In this document: positions 9,723 to 21,700 of the stretch, in pieces
How the letters are laid out: each line of letters opens with the position of its first letter
Numbering within the stretch: the stretch's first letter is position 1
Assembly (NCBI GenBank): GCA_949358305.1
Contig: OX442314.1
Coordinates: forward strand, 38,475,211-38,539,210
Direction: 5' to 3'
DNA length: 64,000 nt
Source of the DNA: Strigamia acuminata
Taxonomy: Eukaryota; Arthropoda; Chilopoda; Geophilomorpha; Linotaeniidae
Translations under genes and position numbers: made by a program
The notes under the pieces: generated by a model
The model's database searches: none
Seen by the model: only the letters and a program-made list of their open reading frames with translations
What the model was told of the DNA's origin: nothing

Positions 9723-12700
9723 ATGAATGCAAAGAAACTTTTGCAGGACAAAACATTGAACTGGACCAGAGATCTAACATTTTTACCTATAATAGAGCGA
9801 ATCAATAATATTGAAAAGATGTTCTTAAATTCAATCAAAAGGGTTAAGTACATTGTTGATGGGTATACCAAAACATTTCGAACATGGTGTTGTGAAAAAA
9901 ATTTAAATTTTGCGGTGAAGGCCTCGGTACAAGCATCAATGAAACCTGAATGTTATCAGCCATGTGTAATTTTTTCTAGAACTGATATTGTTAACAGTTA
10001 TTGTACCGTATTACCTCACATTAAGCCGCATGCCGGTATAATTCGAGTTATACCGGCATGCCGATAAACCTCGTTTATAACTACATGTCGGTGTAAGTGA
10101 GTACGAATTTTTCTAAATGAGAATTCAGCCAAAACAAGCATAAAATTCTTTTTAGATTTTCAAAATGTAAGAAATTGCCTTAAATTTAGATAAATTTACC
10201 CAGATTTTAGTAAAAATCTACTGAAAATAAGGAAAACTTAAATTTTAGGCCCAAAAACCAACATAATTATTCATCTGGGCTCTTTAAAGTAAAAAAAACA
10301 AAAAGCCCGTTTTTCACTTACACCGGCATGTTTCGCTTTATACCGGCATGCCGGTATAAACTTTTTGCACGCAATTTTAAAAACCTGGTAAACCCATGCC
10401 CAACGGCATGCCGCTTTATGTGAGGTAATACGGTAACTGTCCAGCAGGGTATGTTAAATAATTGAATACATTTATAAATGTAATTAATTTCTTTTCTATT
10501 CAGTTTATCAGGTAACTGTCACCACATTGGTGCAGTTTTGGAATGTTGCAAGGAATTCCAAACCAATAATCTAGAAGAAGTTCCAATCCAAAGTTGCACA
10601 GACAGCTTGTGTACGTGGATAAAGCCTGGCATAAAAGTTGGTACAGGGAAAGAAGTCAAAGATCTTGTACTTACACATTGCAAGCAGGTAAAAATTCATA
10701 GGCGCATCATTTTTCAGTTTGTTTTGACGTTTTGTTGTTGTTTTGGGTGTTGTTGAGATTTTGTGGGGTTTTTTATGTATCGTTTTTTTTTTGTTTATTT
10801 ATTGATTTTTTTTGTTTATTGATTGGGGCATGAACGAAATGGGCGCGTATTAAGTTAATAATTTTTTATGAAATATTTGTAGGATGGATTAGCTCAAGAA
10901 AAATCAAAGAAATCAACACCAGATCAATACGATCCTAGGGATGTTGGAGATCGCAATGTGTCTTTGGCCAAAAAGAAAGATTTTCTTGAAAAATACAAAA
11001 ATTGTGTCTCTGAATGTGGATTTGTTGTCAGCTATGCTGATACTTTACCTCCAGGTAAATTTAACAATATTTTAAATTTCAGTTTACAATTTTAATCATG
11101 TTTTCTACTAGCTGTAACAGATTTCTTTCTACCCATACAAGAAAATGAATCTATGAATTTGCAGATTCCAAAACATCAAGCTGGTAAATTTAACCTAATT
11201 TTAATAATTTATAAATTGTGAGTGTTCGGACGGACGCCACGTGGTCTGGGAAGGACCGCGAGGCGCTGGACGCAACACACACGATGATTAAATCCACGAA
11301 ATACACGAAAGACACAAGTTTAGGTTTTGGTTATTGCTTTATTGTTGTCTAGGGGTATGATATGGTGTCTCAAGGTGTATTTCCCAAATGTAATAGCGGT
11401 TTTGCCGCTATTCCTGATTCGACCACGTGGCACGGCAATCGGTAGATCGCCATGACACGTGAGATCGGTTATCGCAGTTTGTGCTGCGTCGTCGCGACGT
11501 TCTTTAGAAACGTGCGGCGAACACGGCGTGTTGGACGCTCAGGTCCCGACCGGCGACAGCATTGCTGCGTCGGTCCTTCGGGTCTCAACTATGATCGGCA
11601 TTGCGAAGAAGGTCGGAAAGCGACCGTTCGCCATGCTGGTCAAGAATCAACTGTCGGGCTACTGCGGGGCCCACCACTTCCGGAAGGGGCACTTCCGGTT
11701 CCCAATTGGCCGGAGCCAATGACCAACAGCTCCACCTGGTGCGGGGGACCGCGCCAGGTCGCGCACGAAAAACACACGAGGTGCGCGAGAGCTGGGAAGC
11801 GCCGTGCATTGCAGTGAAGTGACAGACTGTGTGGGCAGCCGGTCACATCTCCCCCCCCTAAAAAGAGGTAATTCTTAGAAGGAGAACTGACAACACACTT
11901 CACGAAAGTGGTTTGAAAAGTTAATTGTATATTACTTCTCTTTTTACAGGAAAACACTGCGGGAAACACACACTCAAGGACCACACTTACCCCCAGGATG
12001 AAAAACAGAAAATTTGAAATACACTGTATAATAAATAATTTGTAAAAAACACTTGTAAATTTTGAACATGAATAAAATGCCATTTGAATTTTAAACTTAT
12101 AACTCGTGGTTATTTAATGTAAAAACTTTAAAGGTAAGTTGAAAAATAAAATGAATGTGAAAAAACTTGTAGTTGTACAATAAAAACACTTATTTGTAGG
12201 TCTAAAAAGACCTGGACGAGACTCTTCGCTTTCACTCTTTCGGCTCTAACGACTTTCCGGGTGTCACTGGCAACTCGTCGAGTTGATCTATCTCTTCCTG
12301 GCGAATCGGTGACATATTCTCTGCCAGTCCTCGCTGGGTTTTCGTCTGGTGGCGGCGCGCTCTCTTTTCCCGATTCTTATCAGCGATGGACTTCGACTTC
12401 GACCTTGGCTTCGGCGCAGAACTCTCTTCGGGCTTTGGCACCTGGATCGTTGTGTCCACATCTTCGATGATCATCGGCGTGACCTCAGCGTCGCCGCCAA
12501 AAACGAGATCTGTCGGGACATCGCCGGGTACTGGTGGCATTTCTACCGCCGGCGTCGTCACCTGTGTTTTCGAGAAAATCTCGTTTGCTGACTGCAATGG
12601 CTCGCCTGCCTTCGGAAAGACGAATGCGTTTTCGGCGGTTCCGACTTCAGTCGGGGCCGTTACCGTCAGTGAAAATAATGGAGCAGACAGCTGTTTGCTC

Positions 12701-15700
12701 CAGAATTCTTTCGATTCAACAGGAGTTTTCTCCGTTGTTTTTGTTTCAGACGAAACAGTCTTGGCTGTCTCGCTCGTGATCGTTGCCGCCGCCGGTGTCT
12801 TCGACGTGGTATTGGCGATGGCGTTTGTGTGCCGTTGGTAATCGGCCGCTTTTCGTAATTGACGACGTTTTTTGGCTTCGTCTTTTACTTCTTTCTCACT
12901 CCAAGTTGGGTGTTCCGTACGAACAGCCAACCGAAGCTCCAGTAGCTCCGCGGAAATGTTAGTTTCCATGGAAATACCCATTTGTTTCGTTGTTGCGGAA
13001 GAGGTCTTTGGACCATTTCCTTTTAGTATTGGTTTGGCTGTCGAGTTTTTGCTCGGTTGCTTCGCCGTTTTGTTTGTATCGACCGTCGAGTTGTTGCTCG
13101 TGGCCTCTACTAGTGTTTGTGGTTCGAATGACGAATTTTTGTTCGACATCTTCGCCTTTTTTCTTGGCGGTTGCGTTGGGGTAGAGGATGCGGAAAGTCC
13201 CTTGAAGTAGATTTCCGCGTCCCTTTCCCTGTCGGTTTTGCTTCGAACTTTCCCCCACGTCAAGACGCGTTTGTGATTGGGAAGCAAATGTTCTGGCCGC
13301 ATGAAAAATTTAAAAAAATTCTCCACCGGTCTATAAAGATAAGCTATCTTTTTTCCGTTGCAGTTCATACATGCCGTTACCTGCAAATTCGGGTAGTGCG
13401 TGAGTCCTCCGCCCATGCATACTGTGCATGTCGTGTGTGTCGACAATAATCGTTGATCCATCTTACAGCAAAACTTATCGATTTCGGAAACAATGAAATT
13501 CGGGATTCCTTCGAGAATCGTTTGAATGCGAGAACTGTGGTGGTCGGTCGCTGTTGGTGAACAGAATGATTTGTAGACCGAATCAGCGCTCGTTAAATAT
13601 ACGAATTTTGTACACGTGTTAATGGCGTATTTTGGAAAGTACCGCAGACGTTTTCTAGACGATCTGTGATTGGTCCAAAATCGGTTTCTTGAGTTCAGGG
13701 GTGTCCCCCTGGTGTTTAATCGAGTAATCTTGCCGGTGTTCGTCGAATTCTTTGAGGTCGACCGGAAATTTGTTGTGGTTTTGGCCAAATATTTGTAGTT
13801 TGTTTTGAAATTACATTTGGCAGAGGCAAAACCATATTTTGGTTCAAAATATTCAATGGTTGCGCTGGTATTAGCAATTTGGTTGCTGTACTGGCGTTTT
13901 TTGGTCGTGCTGGAGTTGGCAATTTAGTTGTTACTCCAGTATTCAAAGGTTGTGTTGAAATTGGCAATTTTGTTGTCAATTCAGCATCCCTTGGTTGGTT
14001 TTCAGGGATTTCTATATCTCCTTCATCTGGAATAGGCCATGTAGCGTTTCCTTCTGAGGGGATAAATCTCCTGAGTTTCACAATGTTGTATGTTCCTCTA
14101 GTTTGCAAAGTTATTGGTTTTGCAAGAGTATATACGTTTGTACTGTGTACTTTTGTTACTACGTACGGTCCCTCAAAACGATCTTCGAGTGACGCTGCAT
14201 AACGAATGGCTGCTTTTGATTGAGGATGGGTTTTTAGCAAAACTAAATCACCAACTTCAAAGGAAACATCGCTACGATGTTTGTCATAATAGCCTTTTTG
14301 CTTTGTTTGTGCTAAAGTCTTGTTTTTAAGAGCTGCAGCAAGCAAAATTTTATGCCTTGCAATCAGCATTCTGACTGCATCATATGGCCTCTCTGGGTCA
14401 AAAGGAGCATCGTAAGATACGTCTCGATTGTCCCAAAAGGGCCGTAGTTCTCTACCGTATGTCATCATTGCTGGTGTAAATCCGGTAGATGAGTTTGGTG
14501 CAGAGCGCAGAGCAAAATTTATTTGTTCTATGCATCTATCCCATTGGTCATGTTCAAATGTGAAAATTCGAAGCATGCTTTTAATGTTTCTATTCACCCG
14601 TTCAGTGAGGTTAGTTTGCGGATGGTAAGGAGTTGTTTTGATGGGAATAACCCCTGCATCTTCACAAAGTCTCTCATAAACATCTGAAATAAATTGGGGG
14701 CCATTATCGCTTAGCATAAAGCGAGGGCACCCATGAGCGCTAAAAAATCGTTTCAAAATGGGTGCTAATGCATTCATTTTGGCTGATCTCAGCGGTGTAG
14801 CTTCCATCCAACCTGTGGCGTAGTCCACCACAACTAGGATAAATCTATTTCGGTTTTGAGTTCGAGGTAATGGACCTATCAAATCTATTCCTACTTTTTC
14901 AAAACGTCCAATTTTTGGGGAAGTTGGGATCATGAGTCCCTTTGGCTTCCTTTGTATCGGTTTACAACGTTGGCAGCGATCGCAGCTGGCCACGTGTAAT
15001 TTTACATCTTTTTGCATGTTGGGCCAGAAGTAGATTCTTTTCAATCTCTCCAAAGTTGCCTCAATTCCCCCATGACCAGCCATTGGGTGGTCCTGAACCA
15101 ATTGAAGTGCTGCCAATCTGAGAGATGGAGGAACAAAGATTTTAAATCCAGTTCCTAAATCTGATTCTTCAGCAAAAAGATCTGATTTAAAAGGTGCATA
15201 TATAATAAGCATACCTTTTCTTGTGAGTGTACAATCATATTGTCTGTCTTCTAGAAATTTAGGTAGTACTGGGCGAGGTTGTTCCTCGTCCAATTCCAAC
15301 CATTCCATCAGAACAGACAAATGTTTGTCTTTCTTTTGCTCTAGAGTGATGTTCTCAAAAGACATGGAATCATCAACTTCATAAGATAGAAATGTAAGAG
15401 CATCAGTCTCTGTGATTTCTTCTAATGTCGTTGTTTCCTCTAATGGGTTAACATTATCGAGGGAGACTCTGGATAAAGCATCTGCAACTTGGTTGTCGGT
15501 GCCTTTCCTGTATTTAATGGTGAAATTCTCGTTTTGTAATTTCATTGCCCATCTTGCTAATCTGCCAGTTGGATTTTCCATCGTCATCAGAAATTTCAGA
15601 GCACGATGGTCAGTCTCAACTTCATATTCGGAATATTCAATATATGGCCTGAACTTTTCTACAGCCCAAACCACAGCTAAACATTCCAAGTCAGTGGCGC

Positions 15701-18700
15701 TATAGTTGTTCTCTGCTTTTTGCAGTGTTCTGCTAGCGTAAGCAACAGGTCTAAGAGCCCCATGATCGTCAATTTGCATAAGGACTGCACCAAGCCCGCC
15801 GCCACTTGCATCTGTATGGATGGTAAAGTTGCGGGAAAAATCGGGCAAAGGCAGCATAATTCCTTCTGCAAGTTGCTTTTTTAGAATCTCGAATGCGTCA
15901 TTGCACTCTTCTGTCCATTTCCACTTCATATCTTTCTTTAAAAGTGCGAAGAATGGTTTCTGAGTTATACTCAAGTTTGGAATTAATGCAGCGTAAAATC
16001 CCACCATTCCAATAAAACGCTGAAGTTGTTTTATACTGGAAGGTGTTGGGTATTTAACGATGGCTTCCACTTTATCACCGTTTGGGCTGTAATTCCCTTG
16101 GTTCATTGTAAATCCAAGAAAATGTAAGTTTTCTGGACAGAGAAATGATTTTGAAGGACTAGCCGTCAATTTACTTTCATCTAGTTTTGACAAGATGTCG
16201 TCTAAATGTTGCAAGTGTTCTTCAAAAGAATCACTAAAAATGATAATGTCATCCAAATAGGCGAGGGCCCACTTGTACTGAGCAGTACCAAGAACTTTAT
16301 CCATCATTCTCTGAAATGCACTTGGTGCATTACATAATCCAAAGGGCATACGATTGAACTGGTATGTTCCGTCAGATGTAGAGAAAGCGGTTTTCTTTTT
16401 ATCGCTTGGTTTGAGCTTGATTTGATAATAACCTTTGGTTAGATCTAATGTGGAAAAAAATTTTTTCCCACCCAAGCAAGCCAAGATCATTGATATTGAT
16501 GGCATTTGATAGACATCTTTTATTGTAATTTTGTTTAACCAGCGAAAATCGATGCACAGGCGATATCCACCGTCTTTTTTGGCAACAATCACAGGAGGGT
16601 TTTTATAGCTCCCTTCGCATGGTTCAGCCCAACCATCTCTTAACAATTCTGCGACCAATTCTCGATAAAGCTCTGCTTTTTTCGGATTCATAGGCCGGTC
16701 TTTGCATCGAAATGCTGGTGCATCACCCGTTGGAATTGGATGTTCCAATGTGGGGTGACAGCCAGCTTTGCTACTAAACACATGTCTGTGCTTGTTCACA
16801 AGGGCTGTGATTTGGAATCTTTGTTTTGCTGACAAGTGACTTTTGGATAAGAGTTGCTCCTCTAAAGTCAATGTATCAACTGCAGATTCTTTCGATTCTG
16901 CAATCAAAGCTTCCCATTGTTCAATTACGGCTTTCCCAAAATCTTCCGCTGATGGGGGACCATCAAAAGGAAAAGTTTCGGCAGGAAAGTCAATATGAAA
17001 GTATTCTTTGTCTATCAGGTTAATAATAATCCTGTTTTTTATTATCCATGAACAGCCTAACAAAATAAATTCAGAAGCTGATGGAAGTACTGTAAATGTT
17101 TCCGGAAATTCACCACCTCTCCATTTAAATGGTATAGTGATGGTTCCCGTTGGGCGAGTTGGTCGGTCTCCAGTCTGCACAATTCTATTCCCTAGAAATG
17201 GAGTCATGTACCTGAGAAGGCCTAATTTCTTTAGCATTCCACCACTGATGTATTTATGAGTTGCCCCAGTGTCCATCAGAGCGGTTGCTTTGATACCATT
17301 CAAAGTTGTCTTGATATAGGGCATTTGGGAAATGCTTTTTCCTGATTTCAATGCAACCTTGACTTGGTCAATTTCTGGTTTGGATGAGAAAACAATGCAT
17401 GGATTTGGTTTTTCGGATGATATTTCATCAAACAGAGAATCACACATGTCTTCCTCCGATGGTATCAGAATTGTAGTGAGGGCGCAGTCGTTGGTTACTC
17501 TAAAGTCTCCTCCGACTGCGGTTCCTCGTTTCCCGTCGCCGAGTTCCAACCAAATTCACTGGCCATAAACATTTGTTGTGCCAGATGAAGTTTAGTTGCT
17601 TCAATCAACTCGATGGTTGCTTTGGCGGACTCTTCTCTATGAGGACATTGTCGCTCAAAATGAGGGCCTCCACATCCCCAGCAACCGCCGACTCGTGGCT
17701 TGTTTGCATAGTCCTTCAGCTTGTTGCTGGGAACTACCGATCGTTCGGTATTCTCCGCGCCTTTGGCTGCTGCTACAGCAGCGTTCTTGGGTGCGGGAAA
17801 CAATGTTCGGCCATTGGGATTTCTCATCCCGAAAGGAACGAATGGTTTTGGTTTCTCTGCAGCAGCGGCGGTCGCAGTTGCTACCGATTGCTGCGGAGTT
17901 TGTTTTGGTGGAAAAACAGTTTCTGTCTTTTCTACCAATGGAGTTGCTGAAACTACTGTCTCTTCGTTGAGGACAGAAGCTTCGGTGATTTCGCAGGCAT
18001 GTTTTAATGATGCCCATGAGTTGTTAGCATGCAAAGCGGCTCGTGCCATGTCTTTAGCTGCTGGTCGCAGAATTGACAGCACTTTCCGAATTTGCTGGCT
18101 TTCATGCACTGGTATAGTAAGCTGTTGGTACAGCTTCTCAAGTCTGTTGACCACCTCCGCGGCCGATTCGTAAGATGCTTGTCTTACTTTTTCAATTTCA
18201 GCCAGCAACGCAGTGTCGCTTGGCTTAAATCGTCTTATAAATTCGTTTTCGAATTTCTGCCATGATTCCTTATTAGCTGACGAGAACCATGTTCCCGCTT
18301 CGCCTCTAAAGAATTTGAATAGATGGTGTTGAAGCACCTGGTTTATGTAGGGATTTACATATTTCAAAGCTTTCTTCAGGTCGGTAAGAAAAGCTTTTGC
18401 TTTTGTTTTTTCCTCGTGAAAAGCTTCCATTCCAATTGCGTTGATATGTTTTGCCAAATCAATCGCATCTTTGGGTTTGAAATCACCTAATGGTTCGTCC
18501 ACTTCTTGACCGATGGTGTTACCCCAGGCCAAGAAAGTTGAATCCATAGTAACTGCTTGTGGCGTTACGTTTTGCATATTGCCGTTCACAGTTACTGGCG
18601 TGTTTGAATGCGTGTGCGATACAGCTGTTTTTGCAGCTTTCGCCACTCTATCGGCTTCGACCATTGCATGGCCCGCCGCTGTTACGTTGTCCATGACTGA

Positions 18701-21700
18701 CTTCTGTTGGGTTAACAGGTCAGACAATGTTTTTATCGATCGCAAATGCGTTCGATTTGCTATCTCCGCTTCTTTAAGACGGCTGGTTAGGTCGTCATTT
18801 TCCGCGTTGAATTCCGCTGATTGTTGCTTAAAAACACCAGCTTCGTGCTCGATTTCTACTGTACGGTTGGCCCCTGCAAGCAGCGCGCTTTCCCATACAG
18901 CGTACGTGGTAATATTTTCAATTTTTAGATCGAAAATTTCACATGTCGTCTCAACCATTGCTTGATCCAACGGTTTATTGTTACCTTCATTCGTCATTTC
19001 TTCTTCGATTGTTGATTCAGATGATAAATTGTTGAAATCGTCGTCGGAATCCTCGTTTGTTGCAGAAGTTTTAATTGCCGGTGACTCCACCGTTTTCTTG
19101 CCTGACCTCGTGTATGGCATTGACTACAATGTGCCGGAGAGCAGGTCCGCAGAAAACAAAATGGATGCAAAGGATTAGTTTGCGACTAATTACGGATCAG
19201 CGACGTTGTGAAATTTAGCCATTCATGGGGGAGGGATTAGTGATGTCACTCCCCCCCATTATCCCCATAAATCACGTGATTGGTTCGAAATTTTCAGAAG
19301 TTATTTCCCAGAGTTCCAAAAAACTTTAGTTTCTCGAAATTCCAGAATTTCTGGAAAAATCTTAGGTTTCCACATGGTTTTCCTATTGTTTCCGGGTCGC
19401 CATCTTTGATTTTTGAAAAAAAATCAAGAATTTTGACCACAAAAAGATTTTTATTTTTCTGTTTCTGCAGAAAAACCAACTTTCGAAAACAACAGAAGGT
19501 GATTTGTTTGGTACTAGAAGCCATAGAACCAGATCATAAATGGTCTGATTCCAAAGAAACATGACTTTTGTACTTTGTAAAAGCACTCAAATCATGTCCC
19601 AAAAGCTTCAACATTACCAAACGAATGGTTATTACTATTGTTAAAACAACGGTAAGGTGACACGCAAAAGCGTTAAATAATTCCACGACTTTATTGTTTT
19701 GCAACAAAGAAGTAGAACACACAAAATAATCCCACGACTTTATTGTTTTGCAACAAAGAAGTAGAATTCACATTTTAAAAGAAGAAAGACAAGAAAAAAT
19801 ACAATGAAAAATGATAAAAGATGTGTGAATTTCCTAAAGAAAATCACCCCAAAACTTACAATTTTTAGCAGAAGTCTGCAGAAATAAACAGGGATATTAC
19901 TAGTTCTCTCCTTCTGCCCCAAGAAAATAGCAATTGCGCCCGCTCGCCTACGCTGAGGCCTTCACCTCAGTCTGCACGAGGCTGCCTTCTCGACAGAAAC
20001 GTGCCTACACTGGAATGTCTGCTCATCCCAATGAAGTGGTTGTTTGTTTGAGACAATCAGGTACATCTGAAAAGTAAGAGGCAAACGCACCCGTCGTCCC
20101 TAGTCTCCCTGGGTCCCACCCTTCAGCTGCCATCTCGAAGCCATATCACCTTCCATTTGGTGCTGTATACCGCCCGGCATGAAATACTTGTATTCAATTG
20201 CAATGATATCTACTGTCAGGTGTGGAGTCCAAGGAAACCATGAAAATAATAGATAGAGAAGAAAAAATTGAAGAGAAAGAAAAATGAAAAAAAAAGTGTA
20301 AATAAAAATATAAAAATCCCAAATTGCAGAGATTGCTTTAAAACTGTGGTTCGAGCACAGTCTCTACACAACCAGTAACAACTCGAAAAGTTCAAAAAAG
20401 GTGAATAAAATATTGAAAATAAAGTTACAGGCTAGATTCCCAGTCTTTTTTCAAAGCTGGTAGCTACCTGAATATACAGATATCGTTCCTACGCCCTAAC
20501 GAGCTCTCTGTATCATTTGGGCACTTCACCATCGGTATCCCCGTACCTCCGGCAGCCCGCCCCGCTGTCCAAGTCCCAGTCTCCACAGTTCTTGGGTTGT
20601 GTACACCAACTTGCAACTGTTTCTGACCAGTACTTGGGACAGGGTAGGAGTTATACGAAATGAACCCGAATGAGCGCCTTGAGCAGCAGCAGGGCAATTC
20701 AGAGCTAATGAATCGCCACAGCAACCTCCAAGCCACTTTTCCCATGCTTGCCAGCACTTCGCTGCTTCCCGGATCCCATTTATTGACAACCGCTCAGTGC
20801 ATCCTGAACGTTCCATGCCATGCAACTTCCCCGTAATAGCAACCTGGATACCGGGTAATACCCCGGTCTTCAAAAGGTCTTTGTGCTCAAAGCTCAGTCC
20901 ATTCTCGTCTCCTCGCCCGGCCCATAATGGAACCATTGGCTGCAGTGTGGCAATTGGATTATGCCCGCATTGGTTTTAGCGTAACCGCCTATCCCCTGTG
21001 GGCTTCGGCTTGTTGGTGGCCACCAACGCGCCTCCTCCTCTAATCAGGTTCAAAACTCCGCAGTTATAGTGCCATTACTTTACATGGGCTTCGCACCAAG
21101 AAAATAAAAATAAAAGCAAGGTTCAGAATCATATTCCCCTCCCAACCACCCAGTTGTTTAAGCTGAGCTAGAGAGAAATAGGAGACTTTTGGAAAGTATG
21201 GCTAATGTAAGTCCCTGCTTGCCATTACCCAGGCAAGCTGGACATGCACAGCCAAAAATTTTTGTCAAATCAGGGTCCAATGGTCAGCGATTAGCGGCCG
21301 TTTCGCTTCCTGACCCCCTGTCACAACCATGACCAAAGAAAGTTTCCCCTTCTTTTGAAAGAAAAGAGATTCATTTAATATGGTGTTTTGCACCATCAGT
21401 AAATAAAAATTTTTCGCCAGAGAGTTCAAAATCTCGGACGGGCCCACAATTGTGAGTGTTCGGACGGACGCCACGTGGTCTGGGGAGGACCGCGAGGCGC
21501 TGGACGCAACACACACGATGATTAAATCCACGAAATACACGAAAGACACAAGTTTAGGTTTTGGTTATTGCTTTATTGTTGTCTAGGGGTATGATATGGT
21601 GTCTCAAGGTGTATTTCCCAAATGTAATAGCGGTTTTGCCGCTATTCCTGATTCGACCACGTGGCACGGCAATCGGTAGATCGCCATGACACGTGAGATC

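Noticed and set aside
11452-11822. Several overlapping ORFs in the element A LTR (and in 21686-22056)
   Set aside because: They are GC-rich LTR sequence open in several frames at once; none encodes a recognisable domain.
12261-13210. Plus-strand ORFs opposite the third ORF
   Set aside because: Shadow frames of the Lys/Thr-rich minus-strand protein.
13700-13800. AAATTTC as pol-to-ORF3 slippery site
   Set aside because: The heptamer is in the ORF3 frame, not the pol frame, so it cannot move ribosomes from pol to ORF3.
20526-20936. 136-codon ORF in the element A leader
   Set aside because: No motif, no good start, and composition typical of chance open GC-rich DNA.
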